Source: Burhinus oedicnemus
Lineage: Eukaryota > Chordata > Aves > Charadriiformes > Burhinidae
Direction: 5' to 3'
Assembly: GCA_008921705.1 (NCBI GenBank)
Contig: VFFE01007724.1
Coordinates: 2,511,714 to 2,575,713 of the forward strand
DNA length: 64,000 nt
The notes below the pieces were generated by a model, which did no database searches, was not told the DNA's origin, and saw only the letters and a list, made by a program, of their open reading frames with translations. This document shows positions 38,108 to 47,534 of the stretch, piece after piece. The position numbers and the translations under genes were made by a program. The first letter of the stretch is position 1, and every line of letters starts with the position of its first letter.

Positions 38108-39277
38108 AAAAATAATCAGAAGATGTTAATACGGAATGCAGGCCTGATTTGTTACAAATTACACGTCACTGTTTCTTAGCAGTTAAGCCAAGTTTAGGAA
38201 AATCTCTCATCAAACCAGGCTATATCTTAAAGATATGAAGCAAGGGGCTTGGCTTCTGTAAACTGTTTTACTTAGTGGAAATCAAAGGAATTACATAAAC
38301 TGACCCCAGCAGAAGATCTGGCCATCTTAGTTTCATTAAACACTGTTGTGTCTTACTTTCGTCTCCCAACTTTTTCAACAGCGAAGTATTTGAAACTTCC
38401 TTCAAATTTACCTTCTTGCTCTGCAGTTGTTTGGTATATATTTTGTAGTTCTTTCCACAAGGACAGTTTCTCAATAATAATACAACAATCCTAGAGACTG
38501 TTTCAGTGATCGCTCTCCATTTTCTTGAACTCTGTCTTTCCAAATAGAGCAGTGTTTCCACTGCGCCAGTGGGACTGGTGGTCACACCTAGTCATTATCC
38601 ATAAGCAGGATCATGTACAAGGCACAGTAACCTGTATATAGAAATATTAACTCCTAGATACCAGTTATAATCTATACATATGGAAGCGCTATACCCTTTA
38701 AGGCAGCAGTAGAGTTCAGTCCTTGCCCAAGATGAGTGTCAGAAATTGCTAAGTGGAGGAGACCAAAGACTGAATGATTACCTGAAATAATCCCTCACCT
38801 TCCTGCACGATGTGGAAGGAATGCTGCAGTTCCTCTAGAATGAATTAAGGATCCTACACGTTTTAAGCAGATGCATAGTCCTGTTGAAGCCAAGGCTCTT
38901 TTTTCTTGTCCATTCTCTGTTAATCTTGAGGGAGTTCTCTTTGCCAGCTCCCTTGGTTAGCCCCCATCATCTTGGGTCCCCATCCCCTGAAGGCAGGGGC
39001 TCTCCCAGCTGTCTCCAAGACAGCGTGCCTCCCTCCTTCCCCTCTCGCTCTTCCAGTTGGCTGGCACGTACACAGCGCGTCTCCCTCACTCTCCTCCCAT
39101 AGCCCTACACCGGCTCCCTGTGAAACTTCCAGCATCTCGGCTGGGAAGAATCACGTTGTGCAGCCTTTGAGCAGGAGGGCAGGGAGGACGAGAGAGTGCT
39201 GAGAGACCTGGTAAACCCCAGCCTGCCGCTCGCTGCGCGGAGGTGGTGGAGGGCGCAGGGAAGGGAGTACATGACCT

Positions 39278-39298
39278 CCCCCCCCCAACCCCCAACCC
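39278..39298 (-). repeat. C-tract cluster, quadruplex potential on the minus strand
   Basis: Nine C residues, AA, five C, AA and three C follow each other. The complementary strand therefore offers four G-tracts with two-base loops. It lies at the right edge of the GC-richer patch. Confidence 0.7.
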
Positions 39299-40104
39299 GG
39301 CTTTTTCTTTATCTTTTGCTGTTCTGTTGACATCCCTTTCTGCATAGCAGCGTGACTCACGCCTGGTCCCTCACCCCACAACTTCACAATTGCAGCCACA
39401 GAGACTGTGTGTGGGAACAAGGAATGAAACATGCTGCCTTCTAAGCAGTCTCTGATGAGACACGGAAGGACACAGCTAAAAGGCCACCGTGGTGTGCTTT
39501 TCCCTGCACGCAGCCCCAGGAGCAGCTTCTGCGCAAGGCAGGAGACGCCTTGGAGTCCTCCTGCATTATTTGCCTTCCTGGGGCTTTGATAAACTCAAGA
39601 AAGGGATTTAAATATATTTAATCGTTGTGATCGTGCAGATAGCCGTGCATAAAAGCCTTTTGTGAAGAGGAAAATAGGTTTTCTGCTTGGTAACTGGATG
39701 AAGTCCTTTTCTTGGATGACTGCAACAGTACAGCATAAAGGGACAGGGAGCCAACAGGTGTTGGCAGCACACAAAGGTGGAAGCAGCCCTCGTTTAGTAC
39801 AGTCTAAAAATGATTTGCCCTGCAGAACAGGCAAAACCTGTTATCTCATCGTCAAGAAGGGCACCTGTCCACACCTTCCCACAAGATGGGAGCTTGTGGG
39901 CCAGCGGTCAGTGTTGGGAAGGTGTTGGGATGCGTCTCCATCCAGGTAGAAAGGGCAGATCTGGGTTGATCCTGATAATGCAGGAGCAGTGGAGAACTCG
40001 GCCTGAATTCCTTCCCTTTCCTTCCAGGACCACTGTGATCCCCAGTGTCCTCTTCTCACCTCTGTACCCTGATTGTAACTAATTGGATCCACTTGTCAAG
40101 ATGA

Positions 40105-41625
40105 TGCAGCTCTAATTACCCTGTATCTGAATTGCCCTGGAGGGTGACTTGGTGGAAGAGCTCTTCACCCCTGTGAAGCGTATCTGATCCGTAACCTTTC
40201 TTTTAGTCACTCCTGGTCTTGTGTTGATTTTTCTTTGCCTGCTCTCATGTTGGTTTCTAACACCTTGAACTCTGCAGTGCCACTGCATGTTTAATAACCG
40301 AATTTTAGAACTTGCTGACACATTAGAGCTTGTTGTCTGTTAGTTTATAACACTCATAAGTTCCTCGTAGATGTGGAGCTTTGTCAAATGTTTTCTGACA
40401 ATCTAAATAACTAACACTTTTGACGCTTACTGCAACCCTTTGCCAGGCTAGGCAGTAATAGGCTCAACGAAATCCGAGTTACTGAGGCATGACCTGAAAC
40501 AATATTAGCTGTCCTTGATTATGCTCTGAATTTTCATGTTTCCCTCCTCCCCAGCCCCAGTGTGATCCTTTTAATGGTTGTCTAAGACTTGCTCGACAAC
40601 TAATGGGAAATGAACTGACTGGTAATTTCTTGCTGTGTGTCTGCTTGGCCCCATGCCAGTCTCTTGAAATGACAGTACTAAATATAAATTTTCATTACAC
40701 CTTCTTCAATTTCTCTGCTTACTTCATGTAGTACTTTTAGATGAGCGTTGTTCAGCTCTAGTCTCTTATCGGCTTTAAGAACAACAATCCAGTTAATTGA
40801 CAGTTTGGGTATTATCACCTTTTCTTTTAATTCCTCATCGTTGTTTCTGTGTTGAGTCTTATGCAAACATCTGCCCTCTTCAGTTTTAAAGATAGGTACA
40901 GGAATAATTGCTGTATAGCCTTCCTGTTCCTTTACACTCCATCACCTTTTTCTCCTGTCAGTGGCTTGGTGTATAATTATGCTTAAAATATCTTTTGGTA
41001 TTAGTTGAGATGCTTTGCACTATTTGATGCTCATTTTTCAATTTGGTCTTCTCAAGTATTTTTGATTGCCTCAGGCTCTTGTTATAATTTACATAATCCT
41101 CCTGTATTCTAGATCCTTTCTACCTTTTAACGCTGTCATTTTTTCCTTGATACTGTTTTCCTCATCCTTTGCTTCTGCACACCAGCGCCTGTTCTCATTT
41201 GTGACACATCCTGTAGATGTTTTATTGGAACAAGCATAGCTAGTAGTATCCTTCCTTTACTACACTTGATTTTCTGGACTCTATTTAATTCACATCAGTT
41301 TCCTTCGACTCACTTCTCCAAAATCTACCTTTTGTAAAGTCCATTATTTTTGCACTTTTTTTCTTAACACAATCTAATGAATATTGTGGGTAGGCATACA
41401 TGTCTTGCTTTCTAAATCCACAAAAGCCTTTAAGGAAATGCCGTCTCTCCTCAACAGTTCATTTTTATTCAAGGAAACAAAGTAAAGTGGGTTGCACATG
41501 AGGCTCTCCTGCTGTCTTAAATCATGAAATAATATTTGCTGCATGTGAACTACAGCTGAAATTGCAATAGTCACCTAAGGCAATACTGGATGATTTTAAA
41601 CCCTGGTAACTATAAATAAAAACAT
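40105..41625 (-). mobile_element. ancient CR1-like LINE, internal ORF2 fragment, antisense
   Basis: Read on the minus strand from high to low coordinates, this 1.5-kb stretch carries decayed CR1-clade ORF2 motifs in the correct order. A GDYCN block near 41560 (compare GDFN of the endonuclease end) is followed by NPLYFVSLNKNELL and LQKVDFGE near 41340 (compare LDFRKADFG). Next come NRRWCAEAKDEENSIKEK at about 41140-41200 and HLKVLHEVSREIEE (40702-40743). NYQSVHFPLVVEQVLD follows at about 40580-40633 (compare NYRPVSLTS), then YLDCQKTFDKAPH (40371-40409, compare YLDFSKAFD) and TGVKSSSTKS near 40170. Both ends are missing: no 3' UTR follows below 40105 and no YADD/FADD box was found. CR1 copies normally keep their 3' ends, so this one has been broken or partly deleted after insertion. 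Confidence 0.75.
40125..40870 (-). pseudogene. decayed reverse transcriptase domain of the CR1-like ORF2
   Basis: This is the palm-domain portion of the old LINE. The open stretch 40678-40866 (62 codons) holds the block equivalent to DKSxGPDGxHPRVLxE, here ADKRLELNNAHLKVLHEV. After a stop and a frame change come LSFQETG (compare SWxTGEVP) and NYQSVHFP. About 125 codons after the DK block lies YLDCQKTFDKAPH, which keeps both aspartates of motif A and matches the spacing expected for CR1. A weak V-T-L-Q-G trace near 40130-40150 may be motif B. Multiple stops and frame changes make it non-functional. Confidence 0.7.
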
Positions 41626-41629
41626 GGTA

Positions 41630-43365
41630 TAACAGTAAATAGATTTATTCTTTATTGAAATCGGAGTTCACTCATCGTAGGACAATTTTCATACAGCTGT
41701 TGGGATCAGATTAGCCACTGTCTTTCATCTAATGCAGAAGTTTTTTGTTAGTGCAAAGTGAGTGCGGAAATTTCCCAATCTGACGTGAGAGCTGCCTACG
41801 CTCATTTAGTCATCCTTTGCCGCAGATACATACTCTGCGCAAGATACAGAACAATAGTGAATCTGCTCCGAACTCTCAGAATCAGACCAAGTTTAGTTGT
41901 AAAGTAGATAATTTAAGATAAATTCTGGCAAGCAAAAGCATAGCTCATGTGACAACACTGGCATTTCTTTCACACATTTCAAATCTTCTTTTTGCTGTTG
42001 AGGTTCTGGAGGATCTTAATGAAATTTTTACAGCCAATGTTATGTCTTTCAGCAGAGAGGTATAAAATTTACACTGATGTCACCAATGATCTGGGCTTTT
42101 CTATGGTCTGCTGCACTTTCACAACATGTCACTGAATATGTTCAAAGAAGATTTGTACCTGAAACCTCTTAAGAGATTATCTTAATTTTATTGTTTACTC
42201 TTGTAAAATATCATGTGCAGAAACCAAGGAAGACTAATTTTAACCAGCTTTGTGAAACATAGTAAACATTTGAAAACAAGGCCTCTTAGAATTTGAAGTT
42301 ATCGTTAAATTAACAGCTTTGATGTCTTTGCAGAGGAACGTTAACAGCTCTAATGCTTGAGACAGACCTACTATTTTGCTCAGTGAAAGTTTGTGTTACT
42401 GCAGTTTGATGGTTGCTAGTGCTATCGCTTTCTTCAGATATGCTATTTTGAGGTGGGTTCTTTTTTCATGAAAATGAATATTTTGGTGTAAGACAAAACA
42501 AAAGAAAAGCTCTAAAGAGACCATACTAAGCTTGATGTTTTTTGCAGAGAAAAGGCAAAAGGAGAAGCAGGTACTTCAGTCGCTTATTGTTTGGTAGAGT
42601 TGTTTGTAGTAGCAACTTCCGAAATAATGAGGTGTCACTATGCGACTGTTGGTATGCGAGAAGGCCAAGCTTTGTGTTCTTTCTGCAAAGAGAAATCAAA
42701 CTTTCCCTGCCTTCCTATACTTTTTTTTTTTTTCTGCTCTTTTCAAAAAATCCTGCACTGCCAAATAATTGTTGTAAGTTATTGCCCCAGGGATTTTTGT
42801 TATTTTTATCCCACTCACCTATTTCTGTGGACTAGAAAGCTTATTCAGTACTCATCACCTGCCTACCTGCTCCTTCCTGTGATGGCATCTCAGCTTTAAA
42901 TCATCTACGAGTCGTATGGTTTTACTCATTAAAGGCTTAGGTAGCCAATAATTTAATCACTTTATGCTCAGTAGATCAAGGATTCCATCAATGAGCTGTG
43001 AATTAACTCGCTATGTGCTTTACTTAATTTCCTTTTCTTTCTTTGCAAAACACGTCTTTTTAATGGGAACGTAAGGCTCGGCTTTGCATATCAAGATCAG
43101 TGTTATACCATTCCCTGAAGCGTTAAAAAATGGGCTCTCTCATAATTTCTTTTTTGCTTTGCCAGTTTTGGGCACGTACTTCTAGGGAGCACTTTTAATA
43201 TATATGCCAGTGGTTGATAAGACCCTATCTTGAACAGTAAGATATATTTTCTGTGCTACCAACATGGACTAATACACTATTTTAGAGTAATTGGGTATGA
43301 TACATTGCATGTGTCCTTATGTCTACAATATCTAGGTATTTTTTACATCCTCCTAGGCTATTAGA
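41630..43365. other. unique non-coding sequence, no gene seen
   Basis: The sequence upstream (in LINE sense) of the decayed ORF2 shows no further endonuclease text that I can follow. Two overlapping plus-strand frames at 42542-42899 (about 100 codons each) have no recognisable motif and span a T run at 42720-42733. Confidence 0.55.
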
Positions 43366-43369
43366 CTCA

Positions 43370-43630
43370 GTATTTTACAATGAAAGAGTGTTCCACAATT
43401 TAATTACACGTTTTGTACAAAATATTTCCATTTAACAGTTCCAAACTGTCTCTTCCCTTTGAGTATAACCATTTTGGCTCAGCTCCCATCTCTAACAATG
43501 GAAGTGTCACATATAGTCCCTAAGTGTTTGAAAATGCTTTTCTTTAGTTTCCATTTATAAAATGTGTCTTCCACCCTTTATTATGCACTCACTATTCTAA
43601 TTTCTGGAATGCCCCCTACCATTGTTTCCA
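43370..43630 (-). mobile_element. ancient CR1/L3-like 3' region, antisense
   Basis: On the minus strand the text 'aaatggaaatattttgtaca', 'aaacgtgtaattaaattgtg' and 'gaacactctttcattgtaaa' matches the CR1-family block RKxxFxxxxxxxxxNLWNSLP, usually seen as 'aggaagtacttcttcacaca ... acctgtggaactc'. A further trace near 43600-43625 resembles the 'gggggcattc' segment upstream of it. Divergence is high and all frames are broken. It lies in the same orientation as the ORF2 fragment at 40.1-41.6 kb, but the order of parts makes it a separate copy or a rearranged piece. Confidence 0.5.
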
Positions 43631-43680
43631 CAGCAAGAACAACGCAACCGACAGTGGCTGTGCTTTACTAAGGAGTGTCC

Positions 43681-43722
43681 TTACATTCCCAGTGTGGCTT
43701 ACAAATCCCAGCATCCTTGCGC
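43681..43722 (+). promoter_or_regulatory. tandem ZNF143 (SBS)-like sites
   Basis: Two 18-base units stand end to end: ttacattcccagtgtggc and ttacaaatcccagcatcc, the second followed by TTGCGC. Both resemble the ZNF143/STAF site ACTACAATTCCCAGCATGC, and the second keeps the downstream TTGCG seen in the extended motif. ZNF143 sites mark promoters and loop anchors in vertebrates. No transcript start is visible nearby, so the role is inferred from motif match only. Confidence 0.4.
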
Positions 43723-43724
43723 AA

Positions 43725-45640
43725 AGCCTATTTCTTTTTTTGCCTATTCTAGATTAGTTCATTAACCATTCGTAAGCAGGTATCTTGTTGCAGAAAACTG
43801 ACTTGAAAGTAATTCTTCATGCTGGGGAGGGGTAAATTGTGCAGCTAAGAGTAAATACGTCACTAAATAGGAAGGCACAACTGACTTCCATCTTACGAGT
43901 TTTGGAGACGGTAGGAACTGGGAAGGGTCAGCCTTTTATTAGCCCACTCCAGTAACTCCATCAGGAGAGTTCTGGGTGTAAAATGGAAAAAGGGTCATCT
44001 TCGTGTGCAAACAGGAAAGGACAAGATCCTGGAGAATCTGTATTATTTATCCTCATGCATTCCATCCCAAGTTCAGCAAGAATTCAGCCCAGACAGACGG
44101 ATAGAGAAAACCTTCAGGATTTCTGTTAAATACGACCAACCTGTTCTGACTGTAGGGCATAGAGCTGGGAGGATGTCCTTTTACATCCAGACTGTACTGC
44201 ATTTCCTTCATCTTCTTGGCTTACTGCTCTGAAAGAGAACTGCCTTGGCAAATCAGAATACTAAGGCAATACTATGCTGTTGCTAGGCAATAACTAGACA
44301 GTTTTTGTGCAATTTTCTACCTTCTGATGGGTGATGTAACTGGTCTAGATTTGTTATCTCACTGAAGTCCTTATCTGGACAATATGTGGCAAGAGACAAG
44401 GCTGGTGAGATAACAGGAGTGGTACAATTAGTATTAATTAACCTAATACATCAAGAATACGTGCCTTATGTTGTTTGTTTGACAAATCCTAGCTGCTTGC
44501 TCCAGAATTAAAATGTAAACAATTTAAAGTATCACACTGCTTCTGAGATGAAGCAATCACTCAATTTCAGATGCTGAAAAAGAAAATAATAGGATGGGAG
44601 AAAGGAAAATAATAAAGCAAAAAGGAGTGAGATAAAGATGTGAAAGCGTTTAAAGGATCACATGTTTTTTCAATATAAGTACTTAACTGTTTTGCAGTAT
44701 TTAGAATATAACGTCCCCTATAATTTAGTAATGTCACATGTTGGGCTATATCACTGACCTTAGCATATATTCAGCCCAGAATGTGCTATTTACCTTCCAC
44801 AAAATAGTATTATTCTAGTTATTACATTTGCCGGTGCAGTACTACAAAGTCTAAAGTACAACTTAACTTAGCAAATATTGAGTAAAATTGAAGTGATTCC
44901 AAAGATTACAGACTTACTGTAGCCAGCGGCAGGTATAATGCGCATGTAGCTTGGCTTAAATATTTATTTGTTGTCATTATTTGATCCGAAGGACTAATTT
45001 CAACTTTGACATCAGATAACCAGAGGGGTTTTCTTCCAGAACACTAACATCAGAAGGGCTTCATAAATAGAGTCTGGCGTGCAATTAAACCGTTTGGAGA
45101 TACTAGGTAAACTTCCCACTCTGATGCCGAGCCTCCTCTTCCTGACATCCCAGCGTACCTTTTGTGAGTCTCATTTTTTTTAGTAGGTCAAGAGATCTAA
45201 GCCTTAAATGAAGCAGGCTGTATCAGACACAGATTTTCATCCCCAGTGGGATCACGACCTTGCAGTGTATATTGAGTTTAAGTTTAATACTGTAATGGAT
45301 GGGACTCGTAATAAAAATTGCTAGATGCTTTGTGGATGAGTAGTAAAGAGTAGCTCAGAGTACAGGACTTCAAGAATCCAGGGTGCCAAAGAATTTCAAA
45401 CAATACTGAATTTATGCTATCTTTTGGCATTGTTTTTGTGCTTTGGAAAGCTTATAATAAAATTCAGGCCTTGTCCATTATTTAATTAATTTGCTACATT
45501 TTTTGGCACTTTCTTAGTAGCTTAATAGGTAGTTTGCATAAAATGCTACCGCTGTTAAATATCTGTTTGTGCAGCGAGGAACACAGTGGTGTTCCTTCTG
45601 TCCTAATGCATCACTTAAATGGAGATAAAATAGTGATTAC
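43725..45640. other. unique non-coding sequence, no gene seen
   Basis: There is no recognisable coding or repeat content except an RFX-like palindrome at 44279-44292. A 75-codon frame at 44005-44232 (+) has no motif. Confidence 0.55.
44279..44292. promoter_or_regulatory. RFX X-box-like palindrome
   Basis: The sequence gttgctaggcaata fits the imperfect inverted repeat bound by RFX factors (GTTRCY..RGYAAC), with one end base changed. RFX factors control ciliary and MHC class II genes and also bind many distal enhancers. No gene context supports a specific target. Confidence 0.35.
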
Positions 45641-45644
45641 GCTT

Positions 45645-45730
45645 ACTCTTTAGGACCATAGACTTGGATTTACTTTCAGCTCTTGCTACATATGTAACCA
45701 TTTTGGCAGACTCATTTAAGTTTTCAGAAG
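45645..45730 (+). mobile_element. possible MIR-like SINE fragment, sense
   Basis: The order 'gaccatagacttggatttac', 'tttcagctcttgctacatat', 'gtaaccattttggcagactc', 'atttaag' parallels the MIR head and core (GGACCTGGGTTC..., GGCTCTGCCACTTACT, GTGACCTTGGGCAAGT, CACTTAA). About 85 bases are alignable by eye. Confidence 0.45.
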
Positions 45731-47063
45731 ATACCAGTACTTGCTGCTGCGGTTACTCTGACTTTAAGTGGAGTTTTACTTTACAGTCTCGTCATTAACC
45801 TGCTCATCTTTCACCAGCAGTAAATACAAGCAATCATGTTATCCTAGGAGAAAGTGGTGGGGAGGAAGAAGTAAAATGTTTGAAGCCTAGAAAAGAGCAT
45901 TAACTGCTCTATGGCATTTTTCTGTGGTTGTGATTACTGATGCGGAGGTTCCCTACCTTTTAAAAGTATGAAGGTCAAGCAGCCAGACTCGTTGTACGTA
46001 AGGATTTCTGGAGATGCATCTGTTGCTTTCACCTTTCTCAGAGAAGTGAAAAACCACCTGAGATTGCCAGGGGTGGCTAAAGAGCAGGGTCGGCACGCCA
46101 GCCGCTAAATTTCCTTCCAAAAGAGAGATGGCGTGGTGCAACGTTGGAGAGGCATGCCGTGTGTTGCAAGGGCTCAGCGATACCGTTCCTTTTCTGGGAA
46201 ACGCAGTGTATTTATCTTCCTACGTTATTTAATGCTCACTCCCAAATTGTCAGTTGCTAAGGCTCCCTTCCATGGGACTCCCAGGAAAGTCATGGTGAGA
46301 TTGATGATTTAAATGGTCTTTCAGGGGTTGGTAAAATTAAGGATCTCAATTACTGAATTTGACCTGGAGTACTAGTGACAATGAAGCCTTCGAAATGACA
46401 CAGGAGAAACAAAATAAAACAATTATATGGAAATAAAGGTTCTGCAGACATCAAAGTTCACACGCTCATAGGAGGTTTCCTATCGTGCTCATTAAATCCC
46501 GCTAAAAACCAGCAAGTTCTCCTAAAACAGATGCAGCTTCCTTGTACTGTACGGACAGTTACATCTCTTCTTGTTATTTCTGTTATTAGTAGTATTATTT
46601 TGCTATGCTCTGCACCATATTTCATGTCAGCAGTCACACTAATTGAAAACCTGAAGTAAATTATTATTAATTATCACAGTAATATATTGTGTCATAAGTA
46701 TACATAATTCTTGAATAGTAACAACGAGCCTAAGAAAGTTAGGAACTAGCGTAGACAGGGCATGAAATCACAAAGGAGAAGGACACATTAAGGTCAGCAA
46801 AGAAGAGGGGAAAAAACCCTGAAGTTTTCAGTGTAAACTTGAGTAACCATGACCTTTAAAAAGTTTTCAGAAAATTGTCGTCACTCAGAAAAGACATCCT
46901 GTGAGTATATCATACAGTTCTTTATTTCTCTTCTCCTTTCTCACCCTCTGTCCATATACCTTTTCAGCTCTTGAAAAATGCCAATATAAATGTGCTGCGA
47001 ATTACGTGTGCCACATAAATGTTCCTTTTCTTTTTATCCTTCATTAGGACACTGTGATTTATA

Positions 47064-47534
47064 ATGACCAGCTACCCTGTATTATGTCAATTATACCAGA
47101 ATGGTGGCATTACTCTTTGGACTGAAGCACAGGGCAGATACTGGCAATACAAAGTACATTTTGCTTGGCAAATACTGCTGAAGAATAGCTATGTCCTCCT
47201 TTGGGAAGTATCAGCAGGACTGAACAGAGAACTTAGGGAGCTCTCCTTTCAGTTTTATACTGATTCCAGTCAAAACAGGTTGTAGACTTCTTGTGATAAA
47301 ACTGTAGCCTATACTAGGGAAATGTTTGGAAGAGGCAGAAGAGAATTTATTCTGGCAACTTCTAGGGACGCATCCTGTGGAAGACGCAAAAGCACTCCTG
47401 GAAAGGCATACTCTGCTGGTCTTCATGCTCTAGAAGAAAGGAGAGACCTATCTAAGCCCCTCTATTCCTCTCCTGAGAAGACCTGTGTTACTAGCAGCGC
47501 AAGCCATTCATACTTCTCCAGAGTAAAGCAATGA
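47064..47534 (+). other. open frame with a single in-frame stop, unknown
   Basis: The frame starting at ATG 47064 reads 73 codons to TAG (47283-47285), then continues open for 82 more codons in the same frame to TGA at 47532-47534. That is about 156 codons with one interruption in AT-rich DNA. The second half is basic and serine-rich (contains GRGRREFIL and CGRRKSTPGKAYSAG). No signal peptide, membrane segment or known domain was recognised. It could be a decayed exon, a retrocopy fragment or chance. I do not assign a function. Confidence 0.25.

Larger units (their letters stand above)
36695..40100. other. unique non-coding sequence with a GC/CT-rich patch
   Basis: No gene is supported. The interval contains an (ATA)n tract at 38087-38107 and a GC-richer region at about 38930-39300 with pyrimidine-rich tracts. 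Several frames of 70-108 codons lie here on both strands; they overlap one another and look compositional. A weak MIR-like trace may exist near 38690-38780. Confidence 0.55.

Noticed and set aside
38690..38780. MIR 3'-end-like trace (cagtccttgcccaagatgag)
   Set aside because: Only one short block matches; not enough to call.
38920..39432. Overlapping GC-rich frames as coding exons
   Set aside because: Frames occur on both strands at once, which points to composition; the peptides are low-complexity.
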